Shown here in pieces: positions 28,161 to 36,632 of a stretch of 64,000 nt of DNA (position 1 is the stretch's first letter; every line of letters starts with the position of its first letter). The notes under the pieces were generated by a model. The model made no database searches. It was given only the letters and a program-made list of their open reading frames with translations, and was not told the DNA's origin. The DNA is from JAVBWI01 sp036677445 (GTDB lineage Bacteria; Bacillota; Clostridia; Christensenellales; CAG-138). Location of the stretch: the NCBI GenBank assembly GCA_036677445.1, contig JAVBWI010000006.1, positions 186,001 through 250,000 of the forward strand, read 5' to 3'. The translations under genes and the position numbers were made by a program.

Positions 28161-29599
28161 ATCTCTTGACCAACGGAATACTCATGAAGCAGTTTTTGCT
28201 TCAGATCGTACAGTTCGTCTGAAAGGTCGACCTTATATACATGCGGGTTGAGCAGACGTTTATATTCTTCCCACATGGTGGCAAGCTCTTTTTTTGCATA
28301 CTCCTGTATTTCGTGTATGTCCGGCAACTGATAAACCTGCTTTCCGTCAATGAAAACGGGCACAAGCAGTTCACGCGCGGAGAAATCCGTAAGCACCATG
28401 GACTTCCATGTCTGCACGGGGTCGAATATGCGCAGGGGCTTTTCCTCATCGATGGTTTCATGGGCAAGCGTCATCAAATCCGCGATGGCCTTGCCGTTCT
28501 TTTTCCTGTATAGACGATAAACTTTCTTGTAGCCCGGATTGGTCACCTTCGCCGGGTTGTCGCTGCGCTTAATCTTGGGCGACATCTTGCCGTTAATAAT
28601 TTCGGCCGACATTTTATATACGCCGCCGAGCGCCGGATGGTCGTCCGACGTAATCAGCTTGGTGCCCACGCCCCATACGTCGATACGGGCGCCCTGCGCC
28701 TTTAAATCACGGATGACGGTTTCGTCCAGATCGCTCGACGCGAATATCTTGGCGTTGGGATACCCTGCTTCATCCAGCATCTCACGCGATTTCTTGGAAA
28801 GATATGCAAGGTCGCCGGAATCAAGCCGGATTCCCGCCGGTTCATACCCCTGTTCGCGCAGCTCGTTGAACACCGTGATGGCGTTGGGGACGCCAGAACG
28901 CAGGGTATCGTATGTATCCACCAGCAGCAGACAGGTGCCGGGGAACGTCCTGGCATAGGCACGGAAAGCGGAAATCTCATCCGGAAAGCTCATAACCCAG
29001 CTGTGCGCATGCGTACCTTTTACCGCAATATCAAAAAGCTGCCCTGTAAGCACGTTGCTCGTGCCGGCACAGCCGCCGATGACGGCCGCACGCGCGCCAT
29101 AAACGCCTGCATCCGGCCCTTGCGCGCGCCTTAGGCCAAATTCCATCACCGGGTCGCCATTGGCGGCATAGACCACGCGGCTGGCCTTTGTAGCGATCAG
29201 CGTCTGGTGATTGATGATGTTGAGCAGCGCCGTTTCCATCAACTGCGCCTGCATAATAGGCGCCTTGATGCGCACAAGCGGCTCAAGCGGAAATACCACC
29301 GTGCCTTCCGGCATGGCATAAAGCTCGCCCGTAAAGCGCAGGGTGCGCAGGTAATCGAAAAAGCCTTCGTCGAACAAATGCAAAGAGCGCAGATACTCGA
29401 TATCCTCTTCATCGAAGTGCAGGTTATTGACGTAATGAATCGCGCTCTCCAGCCCCGCCATAACGGCATATGCGCTGTTTTCACGTGTCTGGCGAAAAAA
29501 AAGGTCAAATACGGCCTCATTTTTCTCCATACCGTGTTGATAATATCCGTACATCATGGTGAGCTGATACAGATCCGTCAGCATGGTCAAATTGCGCAT
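28157..29599 (-). CDS. pncB: Nicotinate phosphoribosyltransferase
   Basis: Forms nicotinate mononucleotide from nicotinate and PRPP with ATP, the entry step of the Preiss-Handler route to NAD. The 480-residue product has LTDLYQLTMMYGYYQHG at the start, FFRQTRENSAYAVMAGLE, the central GTHAHSWVMSF near residue 195 and GIRLDSGDLAYLSK near 275 for nicotinate and phosphate binding. Length fits the clostridial type. GAGGT lies about 10 bases before the ATG. It is the first gene of a five-gene unit; a hairpin separates it from lgt. Confidence 0.95.
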   Translation of the reverse strand: MRNLTMLTDLYQLTMMYGYYQHGMEKNEAVFDLFFRQTRENSAYAVMAGLESAIHYVNNLHFDEEDIEYLRSLHLFDEGFFDYLRTLRFTGELYAMPEGTVVFPLEPLVRIKAPIMQAQLMETALLNIINHQTLIATKASRVVYAANGDPVMEFGLRRAQGPDAGVYGARAAVIGGCAGTSNVLTGQLFDIAVKGTHAHSWVMSFPDEISAFRAYARTFPGTCLLLVDTYDTLRSGVPNAITVFNELREQGYEPAGIRLDSGDLAYLSKKSREMLDEAGYPNAKIFASSDLDETVIRDLKAQGARIDVWGVGTKLITSDDHPALGGVYKMSAEIINGKMSPKIKRSDNPAKVTNPGYKKVYRLYRKKNGKAIADLMTLAHETIDEEKPLRIFDPVQTWKSMVLTDFSARELLVPVFIDGKQVYQLPDIHEIQEYAKKELATMWEEYKRLLNPHVYKVDLSDELYDLKQKLLHEYSVGQEI

Positions 29600-29640
29600 G
29601 TTATTGGTTACCTCGCTCGCATGTATTGAAAAGAGCCGCG

Positions 29641-29673
29641 TACGGCTTTCATATCGTCTGAAATGAAAGCCGT
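29641..29673 (-). terminator. Hairpin between lgt and pncB (terminator or pncB leader)
   Basis: Perfect 11-bp inverted repeat ACGGCTTTCAT / ATGAAAGCCGT with a 10-base loop. On the minus strand it is followed by GCGGCTCTTTTC, a weak T-run. It could end lgt transcription or sit in the pncB leader about 40 bases from the start codon. Confidence 0.5.
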
Positions 29674-29700
29674 TTACGGCATATATCGCTATGCATCAGC

Positions 29701-30807
29701 TTACGGACGCGGCCCGCCCTCTTCCGGCTCCCCACCTGCTTTTTCCGGAGCATCGGCGGAAGGCTCTGCATCGCTTGCGTCGTCCGCCTGGGAAACGTCG
29801 TTCTCCTCAGCGTTCCCGGAATTCACGGCGTCTTCTGTATTTTCTTCGGAGGCTTCCTCTTGATTCGCCTTGGGGTCATCGAGAGGCTCGTCCTTTTCCG
29901 CCGCCGCTTTTTTTCCTTCCTCGGAGGCTAAGATTGCAGTCTCTACCGCCAGTTCAACGGCTTCTTCCTGCACAGGCCAGATCAGGCGGCCCAGCTTCTT
30001 TTCCCTGCTTCGCCGTATAAGCAAAAATACCAGCGTGCCCGCAAACAGTAGGAAACTTAGTAACTGTGATACACGGACGACGTCCTGTATCAGCCACAAA
30101 CTGTCTCCGCGCAGCCCTTCCACAAACATACGTTCAAAGCTGTAGAGCATGACATACCAAATGAACACATCGCCGTCGTGCTTTGCAAGCTTGCGGAAGA
30201 AGAACCACAGGAACAGGAATACCAACACGCACCACATGGATTCATAGAAGAATGTGGCGAGATGATACGGATTATCGCACGCAACGCCGTTGAACGTATG
30301 GTAGCCGCCGTTCCACGGGACATCAATTTTTACAGTCAGCGGGAACCACAGCAGATTTGGGTCGGTGACGGGCAAACCGAATGCTTCCTGATTAAAAAAG
30401 TTGCCCCAGCGGCCGATTGCCTGTGCAAGCACAAGGCCCGGCGCGATGATATCCGCCAGCTTCAAAAAGCGGATCTTTTTCTTTTTCGCGTAGATCACCA
30501 TTCCAAGCAGGCCGCCAATGACCGCGCCGTATATCGCTAAGCCACCTTCCCAGATGTAGAGCATGCGGATGGGATCCGCAAGATATTGCTTCAGTTCGAA
30601 GAGCACATAATACAGCCGAGCGCCCACCACGCCGCAGGGAATGAGCACAAGGCAAAGATCCAGCACCGTATCTTCATGCATCTGCTTGCGCTTGGCCTCT
30701 CGCATTGCAAGCAGCACCGCACAAAGTATGCCGGCGGCCATCAGCACGCCATACCAATATATGTCTCTACCGAATAGCGAAAATGCCACTCTGTCGGGAT
30801 TGTTCAT
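29701..30807 (-). CDS. lgt: Prolipoprotein diacylglyceryl transferase with acidic C-terminal tail
   Basis: Transfers diacylglycerol from phosphatidylglycerol to the lipobox cysteine of prolipoproteins in the membrane. The 368-residue protein has about seven hydrophobic segments, with the Lgt signature AQAIGRWGNFFNQEAFG near residue 135 and FVEGLRGDSLW near 225. The catalytic core is about 260 residues; the last 90-100 are a hydrophilic, Glu/Asp/Ala-rich cytoplasmic tail absent from typical Lgt. GGAGGAAG precedes the ATG at 30807; the codon at 30855 lacks a site. Lipoproteins encoded in this window (27639 and 15381) are possible clients. Confidence 0.95.
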   Translation of the reverse strand: MNNPDRVAFSLFGRDIYWYGVLMAAGILCAVLLAMREAKRKQMHEDTVLDLCLVLIPCGVVGARLYYVLFELKQYLADPIRMLYIWEGGLAIYGAVIGGLLGMVIYAKKKKIRFLKLADIIAPGLVLAQAIGRWGNFFNQEAFGLPVTDPNLLWFPLTVKIDVPWNGGYHTFNGVACDNPYHLATFFYESMWCVLVFLFLWFFFRKLAKHDGDVFIWYVMLYSFERMFVEGLRGDSLWLIQDVVRVSQLLSFLLFAGTLVFLLIRRSREKKLGRLIWPVQEEAVELAVETAILASEEGKKAAAEKDEPLDDPKANQEEASEENTEDAVNSGNAEENDVSQADDASDAEPSADAPEKAGGEPEEGGPRP

Positions 30808-30853
30808 GTAACGCTTCCTCCTGATGTATTGTAAATGAAATGACCCCGGAACC

Positions 30854-30882
30854 ATTATACTCCATACGGCTGTTTGAGAAAA
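30854..30882 (-). promoter_or_regulatory. Promoter of lgt
   Basis: Minus strand TATAAT (30854-30859) with TTTTCT 17 bp upstream, about 45 bp before the start codon. Confidence 0.5.
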
Positions 30883-30965
30883 GGGCGGATTGTGTTGCAG
30901 CGAGCCATGGCGCCATGTACAAATCTGTGAGCCGGAGAAAACGGTTGACTTTCAGGTACGTGAGC

Positions 30966-32852
30966 CTACTTGCGCCTGCTTTTTTTTGAAGGCGCATGCT
31001 GTGACGGGCCGCCGCCCGCATGCGCGCGCTTTGCGTTGCCGGGCCGCGCCGTTTCACGCGCGGGCGGCACCAGCGCAGCCTTATGAAAGCCGATCAAATC
31101 CTCCCGCCCGGCCAAGCGAAGCGCTTCGCGCACTTTGGAGAAATTTTTGGGCAGGAAGTACTGCATCAGGGCACGCTGCATGCCCTTATCGCGCTGGGAA
31201 CGCGCCGCATACACCGGCTGCATGGTACGCGGGTCCAACCCCGTATGATACATGCAGGTGGAAAGCGTTCCCGGCGTGGGGTAAAAATCCTGCACCTGCT
31301 CGGGCCGCTGCCCGCTCCGCTTCAGGTATTCCGCAAGCTCGACAGCGGCATGTAAATCGCTGCCCGGGTGTGATGAAATAAAGTACGGAACGATGTATTG
31401 TTTCAGGCCCAACTCCCGATTGACGGCTTCATACCGCTGTACGAAACGGTCATACAGGCCATGCGCGGGCTTGTTCATATAGTACAGCACTTGCTCGTTC
31501 ACATGCTCCGGCGCGACCTTCAATTGCCCGCTGACGTGGTGCGCCGCGAGTTCCCGTAAAAAGCTTTTGTCCTTGTCGTACAGCACATAATCGTAGCGTA
31601 TGCCAGAACGAACAAACACCTTTTTTACATTCGGCAACGCGCGCAGCTTGCGCAGCAGAGAAAGGTAGTCGCTATGGTCTACCATCAGCCTGTCGCAGCG
31701 CACAAACCCTATGCACTGACGATCCGGACAGGTACCGGACTGCAGCTGCTTTGCGCAGGCGGCCTGCCGGAAATTGGCGGTAGGGCCGCCTACGTCGTGA
31801 ATATACCCTTTGAATCCCGGCAGTTTTGTAAGCTCTTTAGCTTCCTCGATCAACGAAGCATGGCTGCGCGACTGCACCACCCGCCCCTGATGGAATGTGA
31901 GCGCGCAAAACGAACATGCGCCAAAGCATCCCCGGCAGGAGGTCAGAGAAAAAGCGATCTCGTCCAGCGCGGGGATGTGCTCTTTATAACTTGGATGCGG
32001 CCTTCGCGTATAAGGCAGCGCGTATACAGTATCCAGTTCCGCGCGGCTTAGCGGCGCGGCGGGCGGGTTGGCCACAAGATATGCTTTTTCATGCGGCTGC
32101 ACCAGCCGCTTGCCGCGCACGGCGTCCTGTTCGCGGTATTGCCTCATGAAAGCGCGGGCGTATGCCTGTTTGTCCCTGGATACCGCCATGTAGGAGTCGA
32201 TCAATTCGTATTCATAGACCTGCTCCAGCGTAGTCGTCATATAACAGGTACCGGCCACATAAGTGATTGCCGAAATCGGCAAGCCTGCGGCTAGCGCGTC
32301 GGCCGCTTCCACGACCGCGTGCTCAGCCATACCGTAAAAGAGCAAATCCGCGCCGGAATCCGCGAGTATGGAATGGCGGACGGTATCCTCCCAATAATCA
32401 TAATGCGCAAAGCGGCGCAGGCTCGCTTCCAGTCCGCCCAAAAGTACAGGCAAGCCGCGATAAGCCTCCTTGCAGCGGTTTGCATACACGATGGCGGCAC
32501 GGTCGGGCCGCAGGCCCGCTTTGCCGCCCGGCGAATAGACGTCAGTGGAACGCCTGTGTTTGGTGACGGAATAGTGATTGACCATGGAATCAAGATTGCC
32601 GGATGTGACCAAAAACGCCAGACGCGGGCGTCCCAACCGCATAAAATCGGCGGTATCCGTCCAGCGCGGCTGCGCGATGACGCCCACGCTGTATCCATTA
32701 TGCTCCAGCGCACGGCCGATTATGGCCGCTCCAAAGCTCGGATGGTCGATATACGCGTCGCCTGTTACCAGCACGAAATCAGGTTGTTCAATGCCTCGCT
32801 CGCGAAGCTCCCGCACGCTCATGGGCAGGGGACGTGGTTCTACTGTTTGCAT
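30966..32852 (-). CDS. ygiQ: YgiQ family radical SAM protein
   Basis: A 628-residue radical SAM protein of the widely conserved YgiQ family, whose reaction is not known to me. The N-terminus (LPMSVRELRERGIEQPDFVLVTGDAYIDHPSFG) is typical, the cluster motif is CRGCFGACSFC (CxxxCxxC) near residue 315, and the C-terminus is basic (APSKKSRRK). The start at 32852 is taken because family members begin a few residues before the LPMS motif; 32822 is an alternative and neither site has a strong Shine-Dalgarno. No co-transcribed partner is obvious; the next gene downstream is lgt after 158 bp. Confidence 0.92.
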   Translation of the reverse strand: MQTVEPRPLPMSVRELRERGIEQPDFVLVTGDAYIDHPSFGAAIIGRALEHNGYSVGVIAQPRWTDTADFMRLGRPRLAFLVTSGNLDSMVNHYSVTKHRRSTDVYSPGGKAGLRPDRAAIVYANRCKEAYRGLPVLLGGLEASLRRFAHYDYWEDTVRHSILADSGADLLFYGMAEHAVVEAADALAAGLPISAITYVAGTCYMTTTLEQVYEYELIDSYMAVSRDKQAYARAFMRQYREQDAVRGKRLVQPHEKAYLVANPPAAPLSRAELDTVYALPYTRRPHPSYKEHIPALDEIAFSLTSCRGCFGACSFCALTFHQGRVVQSRSHASLIEEAKELTKLPGFKGYIHDVGGPTANFRQAACAKQLQSGTCPDRQCIGFVRCDRLMVDHSDYLSLLRKLRALPNVKKVFVRSGIRYDYVLYDKDKSFLRELAAHHVSGQLKVAPEHVNEQVLYYMNKPAHGLYDRFVQRYEAVNRELGLKQYIVPYFISSHPGSDLHAAVELAEYLKRSGQRPEQVQDFYPTPGTLSTCMYHTGLDPRTMQPVYAARSQRDKGMQRALMQYFLPKNFSKVREALRLAGREDLIGFHKAALVPPARETARPGNAKRAHAGGGPSQHAPSKKSRRK

Positions 32853-32933
32853 AATCCTACTCTACCCTATTCGTGCTTGAGATGCAACCGCACATATGAA
32901 AGCCAGGCAGCATACCGGTTTCGCGGCGTTTTC

Positions 32934-33224
32934 CTAACGCTTGCTGTCCACGATCTTGACGATTTCGGCGATAAAATCGCCTATTAGCGGGATACTGCTT
33001 TTTGCCAATACCTGCAACAAATACACCACCAGCGCGCCCAGCAGCGTAAAGCCCACCGCCGTGCCCAGACCTCGAAAGAGACCCATCACAAAGGCATTGC
33101 GATACATACGTTTTCGGTTATGAATATATTCAACATAGTCCTTGAAATTGGACTTCTCAAGATACCCTGCCACCGCATCCAGCTTGCGTTCTATGCGGCC
33201 GATCGGCTCCTGCTTTTTATCCAT
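32934..33224 (-). CDS. DUF5665 single-pass membrane protein
   Basis: A 96-residue protein: a charged helical N-terminus (MDKKQEPIGRIERKLDAVAGYLEK), the conserved NRKRMYRNAFVMGLFRG, then one hydrophobic helix (TAVGFTLLGALVVYLLQVLA) and a short tail. This arrangement matches DUF5665 proteins common in Clostridia, of unknown function. GGTGGG lies just before the ATG at 33224; a longer reading from 33329 has no ribosome site. It lies 130 bp after the DivIVA-like gene. Confidence 0.8.
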   Translation of the reverse strand: MDKKQEPIGRIERKLDAVAGYLEKSNFKDYVEYIHNRKRMYRNAFVMGLFRGLGTAVGFTLLGALVVYLLQVLAKSSIPLIGDFIAEIVKIVDSKR

Positions 33225-33354
33225 TATCCCACCGCCATTCTCTGGGTATTGTAACCAATGACGGTGCTTTTTTTGCAGGCAAAACGCCGCCTGACGATTA
33301 ACGCAAGCAGCGTCCGGGCAATCCTGCATTCAGTTGTTTCCGTATTGAAGAGGA

Positions 33355-33618
33355 CTATCTTTTTTCCTGCTTGGGATCCTGTGCGGAAGGTACGGCCGCC
33401 TTCGCAGAAAAGGGCGCGGCATGCTGCCTTTGCAAAATTGCATCGTATCTATCCAGTTCCGCCAAAAGCGCCTCTATGCGTGAGAGGAGTATATCGCGCT
33501 CCTGTTCAAGCTCATCCAAGGTTTGGATCACTTCATCCAGAAACAGATCGACCTCCTGCACATCATAGCCGCGAAACACTTTTGTAAAGCGTTGTTTTAC
33601 GATATCATCCGCAAGCAC
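33355..33618 (-). CDS. Short DivIVA-domain protein
   Basis: An 87-residue protein that keeps only the N-terminal membrane-binding and first coiled-coil part of DivIVA (IVKQRFTKVFRGYDVQEVDLFLDEV), followed by a short coiled coil and a polar tail. Full-length DivIVA is about 160-200 residues, so this is a short paralogue or GpsB-like protein; both localise to curved membranes or the division site. The start is GTG at 33618 with GGAGG 8 bases upstream. It lies after the sepF terminator, so it needs its own promoter or read-through. Confidence 0.85.
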   Translation of the reverse strand: MLADDIVKQRFTKVFRGYDVQEVDLFLDEVIQTLDELEQERDILLSRIEALLAELDRYDAILQRQHAAPFSAKAAVPSAQDPKQEKR

Positions 33619-33649
33619 GAGCTCATCCTCCCTGCCATCGCCATTTACT

Positions 33650-33680
33650 AAAAAAAGCGCGCCGGTATTGAACGGCGCGC
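33650..33680 (-). terminator. Intrinsic terminator of sepF
   Basis: Minus strand hairpin GCGCGCC / GGCGCGC (33674-33680 and 33657-33663, 10-base loop) followed by seven T (33650-33656). It lies about 20 bp after the sepF stop and before the DivIVA-like gene. Confidence 0.9.
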
Positions 33681-33702
33681 AAGATTTCCTACGCCCGGCC
33701 GG

Positions 33703-34152
33703 TCAGATCAGGCCATCTTCTCCCAAATCGCCTTCACCGTTGCCGATGACGTCATAATTGTTGGGCGCCACCACGAATATCCCCCGCGAGATCTTGAATA
33801 TGGTGCCGTTGAGCGCATATACCGCACCGGCCATGAAGTCGAGTATGCGCTGTGCGCACTCAATTTCCAGCTCTTCCATATTCACGATGACGGGTTTGCG
33901 GCTCTTCAAATTGTCGATGATATTTTGCGTATCCTCGTAGCTGATAGGATGATACACGATCATTTTCATTTGTGAAGCCGCCGGCATGCTGACTACATTG
34001 CTGCTGCGCCGTTTGTCACGGGCACCGAAACTCACAACGTTATCGGGCTGCTCCATCGGGCTTTCCGCATAGTAATCATTTTGATATTCGTCCTCTGCAT
34101 CCGTTTCCTCGATGCCGATGTAATCGAGAAACCTGTTAAAAAGTTTCGCCAT
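33703..34152 (-). CDS. sepF: Cell division protein SepF
   Basis: SepF bundles FtsZ filaments and anchors them to the membrane through its N-terminal amphipathic helix, seen here as MAKLFNRFLDYIGI. Residues 20-65 are an acidic linker, and the globular SepF domain (about 66-140) holds KPVIVNMEELEIECAQRILDFMAGAVYALNG. The 149-residue size is normal. GGAGGG precedes the ATG, and a 17-bp palindrome overlaps that site. yggS lies upstream as in Bacillus ylmE-ylmF, but ylmG and ylmH are missing between sepF and the DivIVA-like gene. A strong terminator follows. Confidence 0.95.
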   Translation of the reverse strand: MAKLFNRFLDYIGIEETDAEDEYQNDYYAESPMEQPDNVVSFGARDKRRSSNVVSMPAASQMKMIVYHPISYEDTQNIIDNLKSRKPVIVNMEELEIECAQRILDFMAGAVYALNGTIFKISRGIFVVAPNNYDVIGNGEGDLGEDGLI

Positions 34153-34162
34153 GCTGTTCCCT

Positions 34163-34184
34163 CCAAACGAATAGTATTCGTTGG
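34163..34184. promoter_or_regulatory. Palindrome at the sepF ribosome binding site
   Basis: AACGAATA-G-TATTCGTT at 34166-34182 is a perfect palindrome, extendable by CC/GG pairs to 34163-34184. As RNA on the minus strand it would form a hairpin that takes in the first bases of the sepF Shine-Dalgarno sequence. Confidence 0.5.
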
Positions 34185-34291
34185 CGCTTGGAGAATAACA
34201 TTTTGGTTTTCCGCGGCTGCTGTTTTCAGGCTATACCACGGCATATCTGCAGCGGGTTATCTATCTATTCCCGCTTACATACAATACGGCT

Positions 34292-34972
34292 TTATGTTCT
34301 TGCCCCAAACAGGGCGCTGCCCACGCGCACCATTGTTGCGCCTTCACGTATGGCAACCTTATAGTCGCCGCTCATACCCATGGAAAGATGCTGCATGGCC
34401 ACGCCGGGAATGGACTTGCATTGCTCAAACAGCGTACGCATACGGGCAAAATAAGGTTTTGCTTCCTCTTCATCCAATGCAGGCGGTACGCACATCAGGC
34501 CTTTTACTCGAATATGCGGCATGTCCTGCATCGATCCAAGGAAAGAAACCAGGTTTCCTTCATCAATACCGCCCTTTTGCACCTCGTGGCCGATGTTGAC
34601 CTGTACGAGTATATCCTGCACCACATCCAAATGCGCGGCCTGACGTTCCAGTTCCTGCACAAGCTGGATACGATCCACCGATTGTACCAGCCCAACCTGT
34701 CCTATAATATATTTTACCTTATTTGTTTGTAATTGTCCAATAAAATGAATGTCACATAAACGGCTTTTAAAAAAATCAAGTTTCTGTACGAGTTCCTGCG
34801 CACGGTTTTCACCCACGTGCCGCACGCCCAGCTCGAGCGCGGGCGCGATACGCTCTATAGGTACAAACTTCGTAACCGCAATCAGCGTAATATCCTCTGT
34901 CCGCCGGCCGGATGCCGCACAGGCATCGGCAATACCATCCTGAATACGTTCATAGTTTTCTGCGATGCACAT
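34292..34972 (-). CDS. yggS: YggS family pyridoxal phosphate homeostasis protein
   Basis: A 226-residue single-domain alanine-racemase-fold protein (PLPBP, YlmE in Bacillus) that binds pyridoxal phosphate and influences amino acid and cofactor homeostasis; no catalytic activity is established. The PLP lysine lies in TLIAVTKFVP near residue 30, followed by HVGENRAQEL, HFIGQLQTNKVKYI, and LSMGMSGDYKVAI near the C-terminus for phosphate binding. The ATG at 34972 follows GGGAGGGAG; in-frame sequence up to 35188 lies inside the HlyD-like gene. It is encoded upstream of sepF, a conserved pairing. Confidence 0.95.
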   Translation of the reverse strand: MCIAENYERIQDGIADACAASGRRTEDITLIAVTKFVPIERIAPALELGVRHVGENRAQELVQKLDFFKSRLCDIHFIGQLQTNKVKYIIGQVGLVQSVDRIQLVQELERQAAHLDVVQDILVQVNIGHEVQKGGIDEGNLVSFLGSMQDMPHIRVKGLMCVPPALDEEEAKPYFARMRTLFEQCKSIPGVAMQHLSMGMSGDYKVAIREGATMVRVGSALFGART

Positions 34973-35021
34973 AAATACTCCCTCCCGTCCATTCATACCA
35001 CCGCAGCCTGGCCGCCAGCGC

Positions 35022-36206
35022 CTATGGCTTATGGTAGCGAAGGCCCGCAACAAGCGTCTGCTCCGGCTGTGCGGCCTGAATGATGGCCTCGGAGTCATCG
35101 GCCGCCAGTACTTCCACCTGTGTCCAGACGGTTTCATCGCCTGATACGCGCAGTATGCCGGGAAGACCTTCCCGTACTTCAATTGCATCGAGCGGAACCG
35201 ACAGGCCGGTCACATCCTTCATAATGGTGGCCTCTACCACCCGAACGCCCATTAAATTGTTCATCGTCTGATGAAATTCCAAAAGATTGACAACCTGCTT
35301 ATTCGATACAATGGGAGCAAGCGCCGTTCCGGTGAACGGCTGATCCGCATAGCCGTTGAACACCACGGTGTAAGTCTCGCCTTCCACAAGGCGGAGGGGC
35401 GAAGCGCTTTCCGTTAGAAACGCGATGTAAAAATGAGAATCATCAATAAGCCGGTACAGCGGGCTTTCCGTCGTGGTATTAATTCCGGTGACCGTACCGC
35501 TGCCTTTGAGGACGCCCGCGACGAGATCGGCATTGATCATGTCCAGTTTATTTGCGTTTAAAGCCTGCTCGTAGCCGTCGAAATAGAAACTGACCACGCC
35601 GTCGCGTACGGTGTTGAGTATATCCCGTTTCCACGTAGCAAGGTTTGTGAGTTGCTGCTGCTCCTGCTGATAGAGACCCGCCAACGTTTCGTCGGGTTGA
35701 ATATCGCGCAAAAGCTCCATGCGCACATTGAGCAACGCCTTAAGCTCCTGCTCAAGCACCAGCATGTCGTCACCGGTTTCCGAACGCACGGCCGCGCGTA
35801 TGGCGTTTTGCTTCTGCTGAATTTGAAGGGTGATCGCGTCCAGATCGGGATTGACGATATCCTCCTCAAGAGACAGCTGATAGGCGAGTATGGATTTCTG
35901 CACATCCAGCAGGGTCTGCATGGTTTCTTCCTGATACCCCCACTTGAACACCTGCGCGATCTGGTCGCCCTCCGCTACATGCGCGCCTTCCACAACATCG
36001 AATAAAATCTTATCATAGCGCTCCGTGGTGACGCTGACTTCATCGCGCACAAGCACGGTTTTGGCGCCAAAAGACAGGCGCATCGTGCCTGTGGAAAGCT
36101 CGCCCTCCTGTCCGCCGCCCAAAAGGAAATATATCCCAATACCGATCACCGCGAGCAACAATATGAGAATCACGAAAAATCGTGACCGGAACCTGACTCT
36201 GGCCAT
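35022..36206 (-). CDS. HlyD-like membrane fusion protein
   Basis: A 394-residue protein with a basic N-terminus, one membrane helix (FFVILILLLAVIGIGIYFLL, residues 11-30), a barrel-sandwich strand pair (VEGAHVAEGDQIAQVF near 75), a coiled-coil hairpin (about 95-215) and a C-terminal beta domain. This is the periplasmic-adaptor (HlyD/RND) topology, seen in Firmicutes without an outer membrane. No ABC permease or MFS partner is adjacent. GGGAGGAT precedes the ATG. It is followed by yggS after 49 bp; similar proteins are frequent beside yggS-sepF in Clostridia, suggesting an envelope or division role. Confidence 0.82.
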   Translation of the reverse strand: MARVRFRSRFFVILILLLAVIGIGIYFLLGGGQEGELSTGTMRLSFGAKTVLVRDEVSVTTERYDKILFDVVEGAHVAEGDQIAQVFKWGYQEETMQTLLDVQKSILAYQLSLEEDIVNPDLDAITLQIQQKQNAIRAAVRSETGDDMLVLEQELKALLNVRMELLRDIQPDETLAGLYQQEQQQLTNLATWKRDILNTVRDGVVSFYFDGYEQALNANKLDMINADLVAGVLKGSGTVTGINTTTESPLYRLIDDSHFYIAFLTESASPLRLVEGETYTVVFNGYADQPFTGTALAPIVSNKQVVNLLEFHQTMNNLMGVRVVEATIMKDVTGLSVPLDAIEVREGLPGILRVSGDETVWTQVEVLAADDSEAIIQAAQPEQTLVAGLRYHKP

Positions 36207-36229
36207 AAATCCTCCCGTACCCGCTTTGC

Positions 36230-36601
36230 TTAAGTTTCGCCGTCAAGGACGGCATAGCCCTGTTTTTGCGAGCGGCCATATTGCCTGTCGAAATTTTCTT
36301 GATTCTTTTTTACATAAATGCAGAAAAGATCCTCCGCGCTCATACCCGAACGGATGCACATGCTGACGAAGAAGTGCAGCACATCCACCAGTTCCTCCTG
36401 CAAAGCGGGAGTGTCAATCTCCTTGGGGTTCTTCCACCATTTAAAATTCACCTCGTCAAGAAGCTCCCCAAGCTCCGAGACAATGGCGAGCACATCCTTC
36501 TGTATCCATTCCTGCGGCGTAAAATGCTCCAGATGGCGACGTGTTGTAATGTCGTCATCCAATGATTTTTGCATAGCAAATATGCGATCCAGCTTGTCCA
36601 T
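36230..36601 (-). CDS. MazG-like / dimeric dUTPase-family pyrophosphatase
   Basis: A 123-residue all-alpha NTP pyrophosphohydrolase. The metal-binding pattern is SELGELLDEVNFKWWK (ExxE-type helix, about residues 43-58) followed by EELVDVLHFFVS (about 69-80), with EWIQKDVLAIV before it, which is closest to the dimeric dUTPase type found in Firmicutes. It would hydrolyse dUTP or another non-canonical nucleotide to the monophosphate. GGGGGGATAC precedes the ATG. It lies 31 bp after the M16 peptidase gene and 23 bp before the HlyD-like gene. Confidence 0.82.
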   Translation of the reverse strand: MDKLDRIFAMQKSLDDDITTRRHLEHFTPQEWIQKDVLAIVSELGELLDEVNFKWWKNPKEIDTPALQEELVDVLHFFVSMCIRSGMSAEDLFCIYVKKNQENFDRQYGRSQKQGYAVLDGET

Positions 36602-36632
36602 CGTATCCCCCCTGCATCCTGATCCCCGGCGT

